Below are positions 53,755 through 62,813 of a DNA stretch of 64,000 nt, piece after piece. The number at the start of each line of letters is the position of its first letter. Position 1 is the first letter of the stretch. The stretch covers positions 260,604 through 324,603 of the forward strand of contig JAEYZN010000021.1 of assembly GCA_023428025.1 (NCBI GenBank), in the 5' to 3' direction. The notes beneath the pieces were generated by a model. That model searched no databases, was not told the DNA's origin, and worked only from the letters and a program-made list of their open reading frames with translations. This DNA is from Bacillota bacterium (GTDB taxonomy: Bacteria; Bacillota; Clostridia; Christensenellales; SZUA-584). The translations under genes were made by a program, and so were the position numbers.

Positions 53755-55274
53755 AGCTCCGCCTCCTTCCGGTTATCCGAATAGCCGGCCATCAGCAGGC
53801 CAATCCTCTCAGTAGTCAATTCCTCGCGTGAATAGATTCCCATAAACGCGCCCTTGTAGATGACCGCAATGCGGTCGCAAAGCGCGAATATTTCAGAAAA
53901 CTCGGTAGAAACCAGCAGGATACTCTTGCCTTTCCTGCTTTGCTCCAGAATGCTGGCGTGAATGTTGTTGACCGCGCCCAGATCGAGCCCGCGCGTGGGC
54001 TGGTCCATCACCAGCAGCTGCGTTCCCGAAGCGACCTCGCGGGCCAGCACCACCTTCTGTTGATTGCCGCCCGAAAGCTCGTCCGCCTGTGCGTCGGGTC
54101 CCGGAGCCTTGATGTCAAAGTCGCGGATGACCGCATTGGTCTCATCATTTCGCCGCTTTTCATTGATAAAAATGCCCTTTTTCCATTTGCGCTGATAGTT
54201 GGTTTTGAGCATCATATTCTCCGCCAGCGTCATATCCATCACCATAGCGTCTCGGTAGCGGTCCACAGGCACGTAGCCGATGCCCAGCTCGATGCGTTCG
54301 CGCACAGTCTTATGCGTGATATCCTCTCCGTTAAGCCATATGCTTCCCTTGGTCACGGGCAACGCCCCGCAGACTGCGCGGCAAAGCTCTTCCTGCCCAT
54401 TCCCGCTGACGCCCGCGATGCCGAATATTTCCCCGCGCCCGATTTGCAGGCTGATATTCTTCAACAGCGGCACCTGATTCTTCTGCTTCACAGTCACTTC
54501 TCTGAGTTCCAGTCGGGTTTCGCCGCTTACGGATGTTTCCTGAGCACGCTCGGCTTTGACCAGTTCCTTGCCGATCATCAGACGGGAAAGTTCGCGCTCG
54601 TCGGTCTCCTCCTTGCGGATGTCGCCCACCACCATACCGCTTCGCATAACGACGATATGGTCCGCAATCGCCATCACCTCCTTGAGCTTATGGGTGATGA
54701 AGATGACAGAGTTCCCTTCCCGTGTAAACTCCTTCACAAACTGCATCAGCTTATCCGTTTCCTGCGGGGTGAGCACCGCGGTCGGCTCATCCATGATCAG
54801 TAACCGGGTTTTGAGATACAATGCCTTGACGATTTCCACCTTCTGCTGAACGCCCACCACCAGGTCCCCCACCTTTTCGTCAGCGGGCAGCTCAAACCCG
54901 TACTGTCGGCTGAGTTCAAGTACTTTATCCCTGCAGTCAGCGTAATTTATTTTCCCGTGCACGTTGCCCAGAATGATGTTTTCAGTGACGGTGTGCGCGT
55001 TCACCAGTGCAAAATGCTGCTGAATCATGGAAACGCCCAGCGCCATCGCGTCCCGGGGAGAATGGATATGCTTTTCGCTGCCGTCCATGAGGATGTGGCC
55101 CGCATCCGCGCGGTACAGGCCGTACAGTATCTTCATGACGGTGCTTTTACCCGCGCCGTTTTCGCCCAGCAGGGCCAGTACCTCTCCGCGATTGACGGAA
55201 AACGAAACGTCTTTGTTGGCCACCACTCGTGCGAAGCATTTCGTAATGTTGCGTAATTCAAAAAATGGGACCAT
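53751..55274 (-). CDS. Nucleoside ABC transporter ATPase (NupO/YufO-like, two ATPase domains)
   Basis: A 507-residue double ATPase. Domain 1: Walker A GENGAGKST, Walker B LLIMDEPTAVLTPQE. Domain 2: GVSGNGQEELCRAVCG in place of Walker A, signature ELSGGNQQKVVLAREVA and LLVMDQPTRGLDLGA. Start is the ATG at 55274 (MVPFFELRNITKCF) with AAGGAGG 7 bp upstream; an in-frame GTG at 55337 is unsupported. It follows the binding lipoprotein by about 80 bp and is coupled to NupP. Confidence 0.93.
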   Translation of the reverse strand: MVPFFELRNITKCFARVVANKDVSFSVNRGEVLALLGENGAGKSTVMKILYGLYRADAGHILMDGSEKHIHSPRDAMALGVSMIQQHFALVNAHTVTENIILGNVHGKINYADCRDKVLELSRQYGFELPADEKVGDLVVGVQQKVEIVKALYLKTRLLIMDEPTAVLTPQETDKLMQFVKEFTREGNSVIFITHKLKEVMAIADHIVVMRSGMVVGDIRKEETDERELSRLMIGKELVKAERAQETSVSGETRLELREVTVKQKNQVPLLKNISLQIGRGEIFGIAGVSGNGQEELCRAVCGALPVTKGSIWLNGEDITHKTVRERIELGIGYVPVDRYRDAMVMDMTLAENMMLKTNYQRKWKKGIFINEKRRNDETNAVIRDFDIKAPGPDAQADELSGGNQQKVVLAREVASGTQLLVMDQPTRGLDLGAVNNIHASILEQSRKGKSILLVSTEFSEIFALCDRIAVIYKGAFMGIYSREELTTERIGLLMAGYSDNRKEAEL

Positions 55275-55353
55275 TGCCCGCCCTCCTTTTGCCATATTCG
55301 CAAGAAATGGCGCCCCCGAAAGAGCACCATTTCCCACAGGCTGTTGTTTTTAA

Positions 55354-56388
55354 CTATTTGGCGAACATGGCTTTGAGATCCACTTGGCCGTCGTTGAAAC
55401 CCTTGATGCCAGCGTCGACGGCGTCCTTGATTTCCTGGGAGATGTTGTCCGTGTACACAGGCACGAAGATGTTTTCCTTGATGCCGGCCTCATGGACCAT
55501 GTTTCCGGTGAGCTGCCCATCCATGTACTGCTGGACGGCCCAGACATAGAAGGTCTCGAAATCGAACTTGACGGACGCGACCACGGTGTTCGGATCGATA
55601 CTGTTCTGATCGCTGGAGAAACCGATGAACTTGACGCCCTTGGCCTTGGCGGCTTCAATAGAGCCCAGGCCCACTTGGTTGGCGTATACGAACAGGGTGT
55701 CCGCGCCGTTGTCGATCATCTGCTCAGCCATCTGCTTACCAAGGGCGACGTCGTCCCAGCTGTTGGCGTAGGCACGGGTCGCAATCGCACCAGAGATGCC
55801 GCGCTCCCCGGCGATGGCAACCGCGTTCTTCTCATAGACGTCCAGCAGGTGCTCCATCGGTTCGTTGGGGAAGCCGCCGATGGTGGCGAAATTGCCATTC
55901 TCGGTCACATAGCCCGCAATGATGGAGGCGATGTAGCTCGCTTCATACTCCTTGGGGAATATGGGCGCGATATTCTTGCCATCGGCCTTGGAGCCATTGA
56001 CCACGCAGAACGTGGTGTCGGGATAGCCGCCCGCCACAGCCGCGCACGCTTCGTCGAACTGGGAGCCGGCGGCCATGATCAGGTCATACTTTTTCTCGGC
56101 ATATTGACGGAAGGTGGATTCAAAATCTGCCGCCTGTACGTTTTCCACATACTCGATCTCGGTGCCCAACTTGCTGTTGCAGGCCTGCAGACCGGCATAG
56201 TTGGTTGCGTTCCAGCTTTGGTCGTTAATGGGGCCGGGTAAAATCAGTACTATTTTATAATCACCAGCGCTCTTGGACGCGCTTTCTGTCTGATCTGCAG
56301 GGCCCGAAGCACTGCAGCCGGCAAACGCGATGCAGGACATGATCATGACTGCAGCAAGAATCAGCGCAAATGTTCCTTTTTTCTTCAT
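55354..56388 (-). CDS. BMP family nucleoside-binding lipoprotein (PnrA-like)
   Basis: A 344-residue lipoprotein with lipobox FAGC (Cys25) and the BMP-family mature start KIVLILPGPINDQSWNATNYAGLQ. Characteristic segments: DLIMAAGSQFDEACAAVAGGYPDTTFCVVNG, FATIGGFPNEPMEHLLDVYEKNAVA, YANSWDDVALGKQMAEQMIDNGADTLFVYANQVGLG. These proteins bind purine or pyrimidine nucleosides. ATG at 56388 with GAGGAGG upstream. Its leader has two hairpins (56438-56479). Confidence 0.93.
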   Translation of the reverse strand: MKKKGTFALILAAVMIMSCIAFAGCSASGPADQTESASKSAGDYKIVLILPGPINDQSWNATNYAGLQACNSKLGTEIEYVENVQAADFESTFRQYAEKKYDLIMAAGSQFDEACAAVAGGYPDTTFCVVNGSKADGKNIAPIFPKEYEASYIASIIAGYVTENGNFATIGGFPNEPMEHLLDVYEKNAVAIAGERGISGAIATRAYANSWDDVALGKQMAEQMIDNGADTLFVYANQVGLGSIEAAKAKGVKFIGFSSDQNSIDPNTVVASVKFDFETFYVWAVQQYMDGQLTGNMVHEAGIKENIFVPVYTDNISQEIKDAVDAGIKGFNDGQVDLKAMFAK

Positions 56389-56437
56389 AAAAGCCTCCTC
56401 GTTTTTTTGAAAATCTTCAAAACAAGCTTTTATATAA

Positions 56438-56479
56438 CAAAACAATGCTGTTTTGGCATAAATCAACCGGCTCCGGTTG
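56438..56479 (-). promoter_or_regulatory. Two perfect hairpins in the leader of the nucleoside importer
   Basis: CAACCGG-CT-CCGGTTG (56464-56479) and CAAAACA-ATGC-TGTTTTG (56438-56455) lie 50-90 bp before the binding-lipoprotein start. A minus-strand TATAAT (56544-56539) is about 60 bp further upstream, so both would be in the transcript. No purine riboswitch core was recognised. Confidence 0.45.
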
Positions 56480-56625
56480 TTGCGAGTTCCCCGGGGCGTT
56501 TTGGATATCACAATATAGAACGCGCTCTTTATGGAACTATTATAATGGTGATCCCAGGTTGAAAAAAGGTTTCTGTATTACGATTTTATCAACTGAATTA
56601 TGATATTTTAAATTGATCGATATTT

Positions 56626-57366
56626 TTAATCTTTTTTCTCCCCTTGGTATGTTCGGTTACGGTATTCAAGCGGCGTCATTCCGAATTTCTTTTTGAATGC
56701 GGTGCTGAAGTATTTAGCGTCGCTGTACCCGACCAGTTTGGAAACATCCGCGACTTTACAGGCGACCTGCTTAAGATATTTCTCAGCCTGCCGCAGCCGG
56801 TAATCGGTCAGATATTCGGTGATGTTTCGGCCGGTATGGCGTTTGAAAAGATCGCACAGGTAATTCGGCGAAACGAATAGCTCCTCGGCCATCTTCTTGA
56901 GCGCAAACGGATTGGCATATTTATCCTCGATGTATCGCACGGCGTTCCTGACCAGCAGATTTTGTATTTCCGTCGGTTGCTCAGGCTCAGGCGCCGCTGC
57001 GCGGAAGATGCTGCGTATATCCTCAAGCGCGCCGATCAGTTCCTCCGGATCTGTCGGCTTGAGAAGATAGCGGGTCACGCCCAGCGCGATCGCCTTTTGT
57101 GCGTAGGCGAAATCGGCATAGCCGCTCAGAATGATGATGTACACGTCTTCGTTTATGCGGCGGAGCTGTTGGATCAGCTCCAGGCCCGATATTTCCGGCA
57201 TGCGGATATCGGTGATGACGACGTCGACTGGATTCCTCTCGATAAACGCAAGGGCTTCGGCAGCCTCACAGAATATGCCCACCGCCTTATAGCCTTCTCT
57301 CTCGCTGATCAGCCTTAAGATACCGCGCGCGATTTTTGGCTCATCATCCACGATGACAATATTCAT
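56626..57366 (-). CDS. Response regulator, YesN type (REC + AraC HTH)
   Basis: A 246-residue response regulator. Receiver: DD at 7-8, Asp53 in VITDIRMPEIS, Lys103 in YLLKPTDPEEL. C-terminal AraC HTH: FALKKMAEELFVSPNYLCDLFKRHTG and VADVSKLVGYSDAKYFSTAFKKKFG. Coupled to the kinase by an ATGA overlap. Located immediately upstream of the nucleoside importer on the same strand (237 bp), which is its most likely target. Confidence 0.92.
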   Translation of the reverse strand: MNIVIVDDEPKIARGILRLISEREGYKAVGIFCEAAEALAFIERNPVDVVITDIRMPEISGLELIQQLRRINEDVYIIILSGYADFAYAQKAIALGVTRYLLKPTDPEELIGALEDIRSIFRAAAPEPEQPTEIQNLLVRNAVRYIEDKYANPFALKKMAEELFVSPNYLCDLFKRHTGRNITEYLTDYRLRQAEKYLKQVACKVADVSKLVGYSDAKYFSTAFKKKFGMTPLEYRNRTYQGEKKD

Positions 57367-59108
57367 AGACCCCCCTCCTGAGGCTCTTTGGGAATGCTGA
57401 TCACAATTCTGACGCCTGAGAACGTATTCTCGATCATCAGCCTGTGCTTCTCTCCGTAATACAGCCTGAGCCGCTTGTCCACGTTATAAAGGCCGATTCC
57501 CGTTTGCCGTTCTTCGTCCGCCTGTCCTTCAAGCGCTGATATCACCGCGGCGGGAATCCCCAAGCCGTTGTCCTGCACGGTGATGCGAACGTCCCCTTCC
57601 CCGTCAGCCGCGACGATGCGCACATGCCCCGGCCTTTTACAGCGTTCTATCCCGTGCTGTATGGCGTTCTCTACCAGTGGCTGGAGTATGAACTTGGGTA
57701 CACGCATATTGCGGATCGATTCGGGCAGCTCAAGCTCGTAGCACAGGCGTTCCTCCAGCCTGTTCTTCTGGATACGCAGATAGGCAGCCACATATTCAAA
57801 TTCCTCCGCCAGCGTCACGAAGGGAGCCTTGGTATCGATACAATAGCGCATCAGGCTGCCCAGAGAGACGACAATCGCACTGATGTCCATCTGCCCCCGG
57901 TCGATGAGCATCCAGTTGATCGAATCCAACGTATTGTATAAAAAGTGTGGGTTGATTTGCGCTTGCAGCGCCTTGATCTCGGCGCTTTTCTGCGCAAGCT
58001 TTTCCTGATATACCTCGTTGACCAGCGTTTTGATCCTGCTGATCATGGAATTGAAGGAATCCGTCAGCCTGCCGAACTCATCCTTCCTGCGGTTGGGGAG
58101 GCGGATATCAAAATTCTGCTCCTGGACGCTGCGCATCGCCGCTGTGAGGCGATTGATGGGGCGTGTGATGGCATATGCGACAAAGGCGATGACCAGCGAT
58201 ATGCCCAGCGTACACAGCGCCACCGACAGCAGTATCTCCCTTTTCAGGATGCCGGATTCACTGAATATATTTTCCTGTGAAATGAGTGAATAGGTCTTCC
58301 AGCCCGTTACGCCGTTGTACTGGCCACACACATAGTACGGCGTGTTCTCCCAGAGCAGCGTAAAGGCGCGTTCGCCCCTCTCAAAGCGGTGCTCGATGGC
58401 ATTGAGCCAGCTGGTATCCATTTTGACGCTGCTGCAGATCACTTCCCCCTGCCTATCTGCGATGACAGTATACTGGCGCTCCCAGATACCGTTGTTGCTG
58501 AACATGAGGTTGCTGAAGCTATCCTGCTCCAGCTCAATCACCAGCGCGCCCTCGGCTTGATTGTCATCCGTTTTGGTGATGGCGCGGATGATGCAGAGCA
58601 CCTGCCCGGAGTCATCCTGCACAGCCGCCAGCAACGGCGGTACAATACCCGTCCACACCGTTTTCTGCGGATTTTCGGCGGCAAGCCGCGCATATTCTTC
58701 CGCCCGCGAGGCATCCGGCAGCTTCCCATTCGGCGCATATCTGGCGTATAGGATGCCTTCGCCGTCCAGCACAAAAATATTGTTGACCGGGTCGAATGAG
58801 CGCAGCACGTTCTGGAAGTATTCGTCCAGATATTGCTTGTCAGCCGACTGTTTTTCACCCGTTCCCAGACGCGGGAACAGGCCCTGCACCAGGTGAGAGG
58901 CCGCGGCATTTTCGGCCGCGTCCATGATGTAACGTACCCGCACGTTGATGTTGATATCGATCCGGTTGACGGTATCGGCCATTTCTTTCTTCTTATTCGC
59001 CACCACGATGTTCTTGCTGTGCGAATAGGAGAACACGCCGATCAGGGCTCCCAGCACAATGGCCGCTGCCAGAAATATAACGATCAATTTTAGCTGAAAT
59101 GATTTCAT
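57363..59108 (-). CDS. Sensor histidine kinase, YesM-like with dCache-type ectodomain
   Basis: A 581-residue membrane kinase. TM1 is near 5-27 (LKLIVIFLAAAIVLGALIGVF), an extracellular domain of about 250 residues with PAS-like pattern (VNNIFVLDGEGILYARYAP, GQVLCIIRAITKTDDN) follows, then TM2 near 283-305, HAMP, and His in LQAQINPHFLYNTLDSI. ATPase part: LQPLVENAIQHGIERC, DNGLGIP, GIGLYNVDKRLRLYYGEKH. Start is the ATG at 59108; a frame from a TTG at 59132 is longer by 8 codons and less likely. Confidence 0.9.
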   Translation of the reverse strand: MKSFQLKLIVIFLAAAIVLGALIGVFSYSHSKNIVVANKKKEMADTVNRIDININVRVRYIMDAAENAAASHLVQGLFPRLGTGEKQSADKQYLDEYFQNVLRSFDPVNNIFVLDGEGILYARYAPNGKLPDASRAEEYARLAAENPQKTVWTGIVPPLLAAVQDDSGQVLCIIRAITKTDDNQAEGALVIELEQDSFSNLMFSNNGIWERQYTVIADRQGEVICSSVKMDTSWLNAIEHRFERGERAFTLLWENTPYYVCGQYNGVTGWKTYSLISQENIFSESGILKREILLSVALCTLGISLVIAFVAYAITRPINRLTAAMRSVQEQNFDIRLPNRRKDEFGRLTDSFNSMISRIKTLVNEVYQEKLAQKSAEIKALQAQINPHFLYNTLDSINWMLIDRGQMDISAIVVSLGSLMRYCIDTKAPFVTLAEEFEYVAAYLRIQKNRLEERLCYELELPESIRNMRVPKFILQPLVENAIQHGIERCKRPGHVRIVAADGEGDVRITVQDNGLGIPAAVISALEGQADEERQTGIGLYNVDKRLRLYYGEKHRLMIENTFSGVRIVISIPKEPQEGGL

Positions 59109-59375
59109 TGATCTACCGGCTGACACTGACAATATAATATGCAGGTTATTGTATCATAGAGCTGATGAAATGTCGAATATGCCCATGTGTTCAAGGGTGC
59201 GTGTGCATCGTTGCCGCCGTCATACCGTGTGCAGACGTTATACTTCACGTTGCTCGGCATCTTATCAATCGACTGACTGTCCAACTTGAGGGTCCCGTAA
59301 GGATGCCAGCAATATCAGTCGTATTTGACCAGGTCAAGGTTAGCTTTCAGTACGTCCTTTTGAGTATCCAGCACT

Positions 59376-60446
59376 CTATCTCCAGATGATATAGTACAGC
59401 GCGAGCTTTGTCTTCAAATCGTCGATCGTCGTGCCTGCATGGATATGCACGAACTCGATGCCCATGATCTCTGCGAAGTCCGCCATATGCCCGGCAGTCA
59501 GGTCATATGAGATCACGCTGTGTGCGTGCCGCCCGCGCGTATCCACGCCTCGTTGCCGTCTTCTTCAAAGTGGTAGATGTAATCCTCTTGAACGAAGAGC
59601 CCCTGGTGAGCCCCCTGGGATATCGCCCCTATGACCGTCTGCAGCGCCGCCTGCTTCCAGTCACCCCCATGCCGAAGCCGTAGCCTTTGCCCGACGCCAG
59701 CCCCGGCAGCCGTACATGTCTTCAAAGCTGTCGGTATACGCGCTGAAGCCGCCGCTTTTCAGCAGCTGTTCCAGCGCGATTTCAATCCTGGCCTGGTATT
59801 TTACAGTATCCATGTTGTCCGTCTGATCGTATATTTGCCCTCATATTTGGCGATCTTTTCGCTGACCTGAGTTTCCGTTGCGCTGTTCACGCGCTCAGCC
59901 AGGCCACCCGCGCGTACGTATTGACGCTCCACCCGAGGTTTTTCTCGGCCTGCACCTTGTCGCTCTCGGTCACCGCGACGTCGCGCATGTTGTCGCCCAG
60001 GCGCATCACCTTAAGGTTCCGGCAGGCCATCGCGCCCAGCGCGCTTCTCATACAGCCGCCTACTCTTTGGCGGAACGCAGCATCCTCCCAGTGTCCGCAG
60101 ATGATCTTGCGCTTCATTCTGAGTCTCACCGTAATAAACCCGTGCTTGTTAAACTGCGTGTTGAGATGCAGATACGGTTCAGTACGGCCAGCCCGCCGAT
60201 CCACATCTTGCTGGGTGAGAACGTGTGCATCCATGTGATTACACCCGCGCAGTCAACATCGCTGTTCGCCACCACACACACGGCTTTGATCCCGTCGGGC
60301 GTGGTCACAACCTCTTTTGAAATCACTTCAAACGGGATACGCCCATCCGCATTGAGCCCGTCCGCCACCGCCTGCGCTTGGGCATTCAAAACCTCCGGGC
60401 CGTACAGATGCTGCGACCCAACCACAAACCAAAACTGATTCGCCAT
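59376..60446 (-). pseudogene. araA: L-arabinose isomerase pseudogene (araA), frameshifted and internally deleted
   Basis: The N-terminus MANQFWFVVGSQHLYGPEVLNAQ and CAGVITWMHTFSPSKMWIGGL are plain AraA. The match then changes frame near 60175 (LHLNTQFN, then a gap, then KRKIICGHWED and GDNMRDVAVTESDKVQAEKNLGWSVN), again near 59890 (VNSATETQVSEKIAKYEGKYT), near 59820 (VKYQARIEIALEQLLKSGGFSAYT) and near 59700 (GDWKQAALQTVIGAISQGAHQG, EDYIYHFEEDGNEAW). The C-terminal piece SYDLTAGHMADFAEIMGIEFVHI ends at a TAG at 59376. About 1.07 kb remains of roughly 1.5 kb, with deletions of about 20 and over 100 codons. A good ribosome site (AAGGAG) is still present. It follows a YjfF/AraH-like importer, so arabinose use through this isomerase is lost. 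Confidence 0.9.
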
Positions 60447-60631
60447 ATATTAAGCTCCTTTTCGTTACCCACAATTTTCCCCGTACGCCAGTTCTTTCGT
60501 GAAATTTAAATCATGACCACATCTCATTCCAATTCCAAGCGCGAGCAAGTTTTTTTTGGCCACCGTGGCAGCTGTGTTTGCCGGAAATGCCGGAGCACAT
60601 GCGAAACGTTCGTACGGCAGACCGCTTTTCA

Positions 60632-61750
60632 CTACGATGTCAAGTCCCTTCCATTCTTTTCGCTCTTGAACCTCAGCCACTCCGGCATCTGCAGTTTAAA
60701 CCCGCCCTTGTCACGAAGCGTGAGAACGACGCTCTGAAGCAAAATAAAGAAACACAGCATAAGCCCGGTGGTAATGCTTTGCCAATATGGCTCCCTAAGC
60801 CCTGAAGCAATCACAATATTGTTGATGGTTTTTAAAGAAAGCACCCCAAAAAGCGTACCGATTACATTGCCAACGCCGCCGGTTAATAATGTCCCGCCGA
60901 TAATGGCAGATGCAATCGCTTGCATTTCTGCGGCGGTCGCATTGGAAGCGTTTCCTGCCCCTGTATGCATGAGATAGACATAACCGCCGATTCCGGATAA
61001 CAACCCGCACAGCAAATAGGAATAGAATTTTGTGCGCTTTACATTGATGCCGAGCATGAGCGCGCTCTGGCTGTTACCGCCTACCGCATAGAGGTTGCGC
61101 CCGAATCGCGTCCATTTCAGAATGACGAATACAGATAATACGATAGCTATAGCGACTATGACCCCGAGCTCAATTTTGGCGGGAATAAAATTGCCGGTTT
61201 TTCCATAAGAACCGATACCCGGAATAACCACACGAAATTGCTTGAGGGCGACAAAGGCTTCGTGCACCGCTGTACGCGGAACAGCGCTGACGATGGTTGT
61301 CATGCCTTTTGCAAAGAACATGCCCGCTAAAGTGACAATAAAGGGCTGTATCTCCAAATATGATATCAACGTTCCCTGAATCAGTCCGAACGCTATCCCT
61401 ATACCCAAAGCCAAACCCACCGAGCCTATGACGCTGCCGCTATGGTCGTCCAGATAAACAACGCAAGCCATGGTCACCAGCGCGGTTATGCCTCCCACCG
61501 AAATATCTATGCCGCTTGCTATCATAACCACAGTCAATCCGCAGGAAATCACAATCAAAAACGCATTGTTATTGAAAATATCAAGGAACTGCTGAGGATT
61601 TAAGAACCCGCCACCCCAGACAAGCATGGCAAGTAAGTACATGCCAAAGAAGGTACAAACCGTTATGGCCAAGAGCAAATTGGTGTTGGAAGTCGGCTCT
61701 CTGCGTTTTTTCCCCGGTATCCCGGCAAATAAACCTCTATGACTTGTCAT
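60632..61750 (-). CDS. Sugar ABC transporter permease (YjfF-like, RbsC family)
   Basis: A 372-residue BPD_transp_2 permease. A basic N-terminus is followed by NTNLLLAITVCTFFGMYLLAML and the family segment GLTVVMIASGIDISVGGITALVTM. FGRNLYAVGGNSQSALMLGINVKRTKFYSYLLCGLLSGIGGYVYLMHTGAGN is typical of YtfT/YjfF and AraH proteins. It starts 4 bp after the upstream permease stop. With the decayed araA downstream, L-arabinose or galactofuranose are the best substrate guesses. Confidence 0.91.
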   Translation of the reverse strand: MTSHRGLFAGIPGKKRREPTSNTNLLLAITVCTFFGMYLLAMLVWGGGFLNPQQFLDIFNNNAFLIVISCGLTVVMIASGIDISVGGITALVTMACVVYLDDHSGSVIGSVGLALGIGIAFGLIQGTLISYLEIQPFIVTLAGMFFAKGMTTIVSAVPRTAVHEAFVALKQFRVVIPGIGSYGKTGNFIPAKIELGVIVAIAIVLSVFVILKWTRFGRNLYAVGGNSQSALMLGINVKRTKFYSYLLCGLLSGIGGYVYLMHTGAGNASNATAAEMQAIASAIIGGTLLTGGVGNVIGTLFGVLSLKTINNIVIASGLREPYWQSITTGLMLCFFILLQSVVLTLRDKGGFKLQMPEWLRFKSEKNGRDLTS

Positions 61751-61754
61751 ATTA

Positions 61755-62813
61755 TCAGTCCTCCGTTACTTTCATCGATTTTCTGAACATCTTATCGCGC
61801 AGCTGGAGGACATGGGCTTTCACAATTGGCGAACCAATGACAACGATGGCTATAATGACCATGGCCTTACAGGCTTTTATCGCCGTCGAAGGAACCTTCA
61901 TAGCATAAAGCGTCGTCGTCAACGCCTGAATGACGTATGCCCCTATCACTGAGCCGGTCAAGCTGAATTTTCCGCCGCTGAGAGCATTCCCTCCGATGGC
62001 GACTGCCAAAATAGCGTCCATTTCGATATCCAGAAGAAGGGTTTCATGATTGATAAGTCCGATTCTGCTGACGCCGACAGCGCCCGAAATAGCAGCGCAA
62101 ACGCCCAGTATCATAAATGATAATAGCTTAATCCACGCAGCGTTGATCCCGTTTAAGCGGGCGGATTTTTCGTTGATTCCAACCGTTTGTGTGTATAGCC
62201 CGAGATTAGTGAACCTTAAGACAAGCGAAACCAATACCCCGAATACTATTACGATAATAATGGGTGTGGGTATGGGGATGCCCGGAATAAAGCTTCCAAT
62301 ATAGCCCAGCAATGGACTTTCAACAGTAGGTGTTGCCCCGCCGTTTATCCAATACGCTATAGAGCGTCCGGCAGTAAACAGTATTAATGTCGCAATCATC
62401 GGCTGAATCTTGAATGCGGCAACCAATGTGCCGTTGAAGGCGCCGAAAACAATGGCAACAACACAGCTTGCCAAAAAGGCGACCAGAATAATTGGCATTG
62501 TAATTTGGTTCTCGCGCAGCACACGAACAAAAACACTGCCCGCTATTGCCGCCGCTGCGCCAACGCTAATATCCTGTCCTCTTGACGATGCTGTTACCAG
62601 CGTCATACCGATTGCCAAAATAGCAAGCTCGGATGCACCGTTTAAGATACTGATTATATTCCCCGAAAGAACGGTGTTCCCATCGTTGTTTGTTGTAATG
62701 GTTAGGGAGAAAAATCCAACATCCCTGATTAAATTAAAAACTATTAACAAAAAAAGCGCAAACAACGGGACAACCAATTGAGACCTCGCAAACCTCTTTA
62801 AACCCTTAGTCAT
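61755..62813 (-). CDS. Sugar ABC transporter permease (YtfT-like, RbsC family)
   Basis: A 352-residue BPD_transp_2 permease: ELAILAIGMTLVTASSRGQDISVGAAAAIAGSVFVRVL is the hallmark of YtfT-like proteins, and FTNLGLYTQTVGINEKSARLNGINAAWIKLLSFMILGVCAAISGAVG is the conserved loop and helix. The ATG at 62813 overlaps the ATPase stop by 8 bp. Together with 60632-61750 it gives a heterodimeric channel. Confidence 0.91.
   Translation of the reverse strand: MTKGLKRFARSQLVVPLFALFLLIVFNLIRDVGFFSLTITTNNDGNTVLSGNIISILNGASELAILAIGMTLVTASSRGQDISVGAAAAIAGSVFVRVLRENQITMPIILVAFLASCVVAIVFGAFNGTLVAAFKIQPMIATLILFTAGRSIAYWINGGATPTVESPLLGYIGSFIPGIPIPTPIIIVIVFGVLVSLVLRFTNLGLYTQTVGINEKSARLNGINAAWIKLLSFMILGVCAAISGAVGVSRIGLINHETLLLDIEMDAILAVAIGGNALSGGKFSLTGSVIGAYVIQALTTTLYAMKVPSTAIKACKAMVIIAIVVIGSPIVKAHVLQLRDKMFRKSMKVTED

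Noticed and set aside
56389..56625. Purine riboswitch upstream of the nucleoside importer
   Set aside because: Looked for the conserved three-way-junction core and loop sequences of the purine aptamer; only simple hairpins are present.
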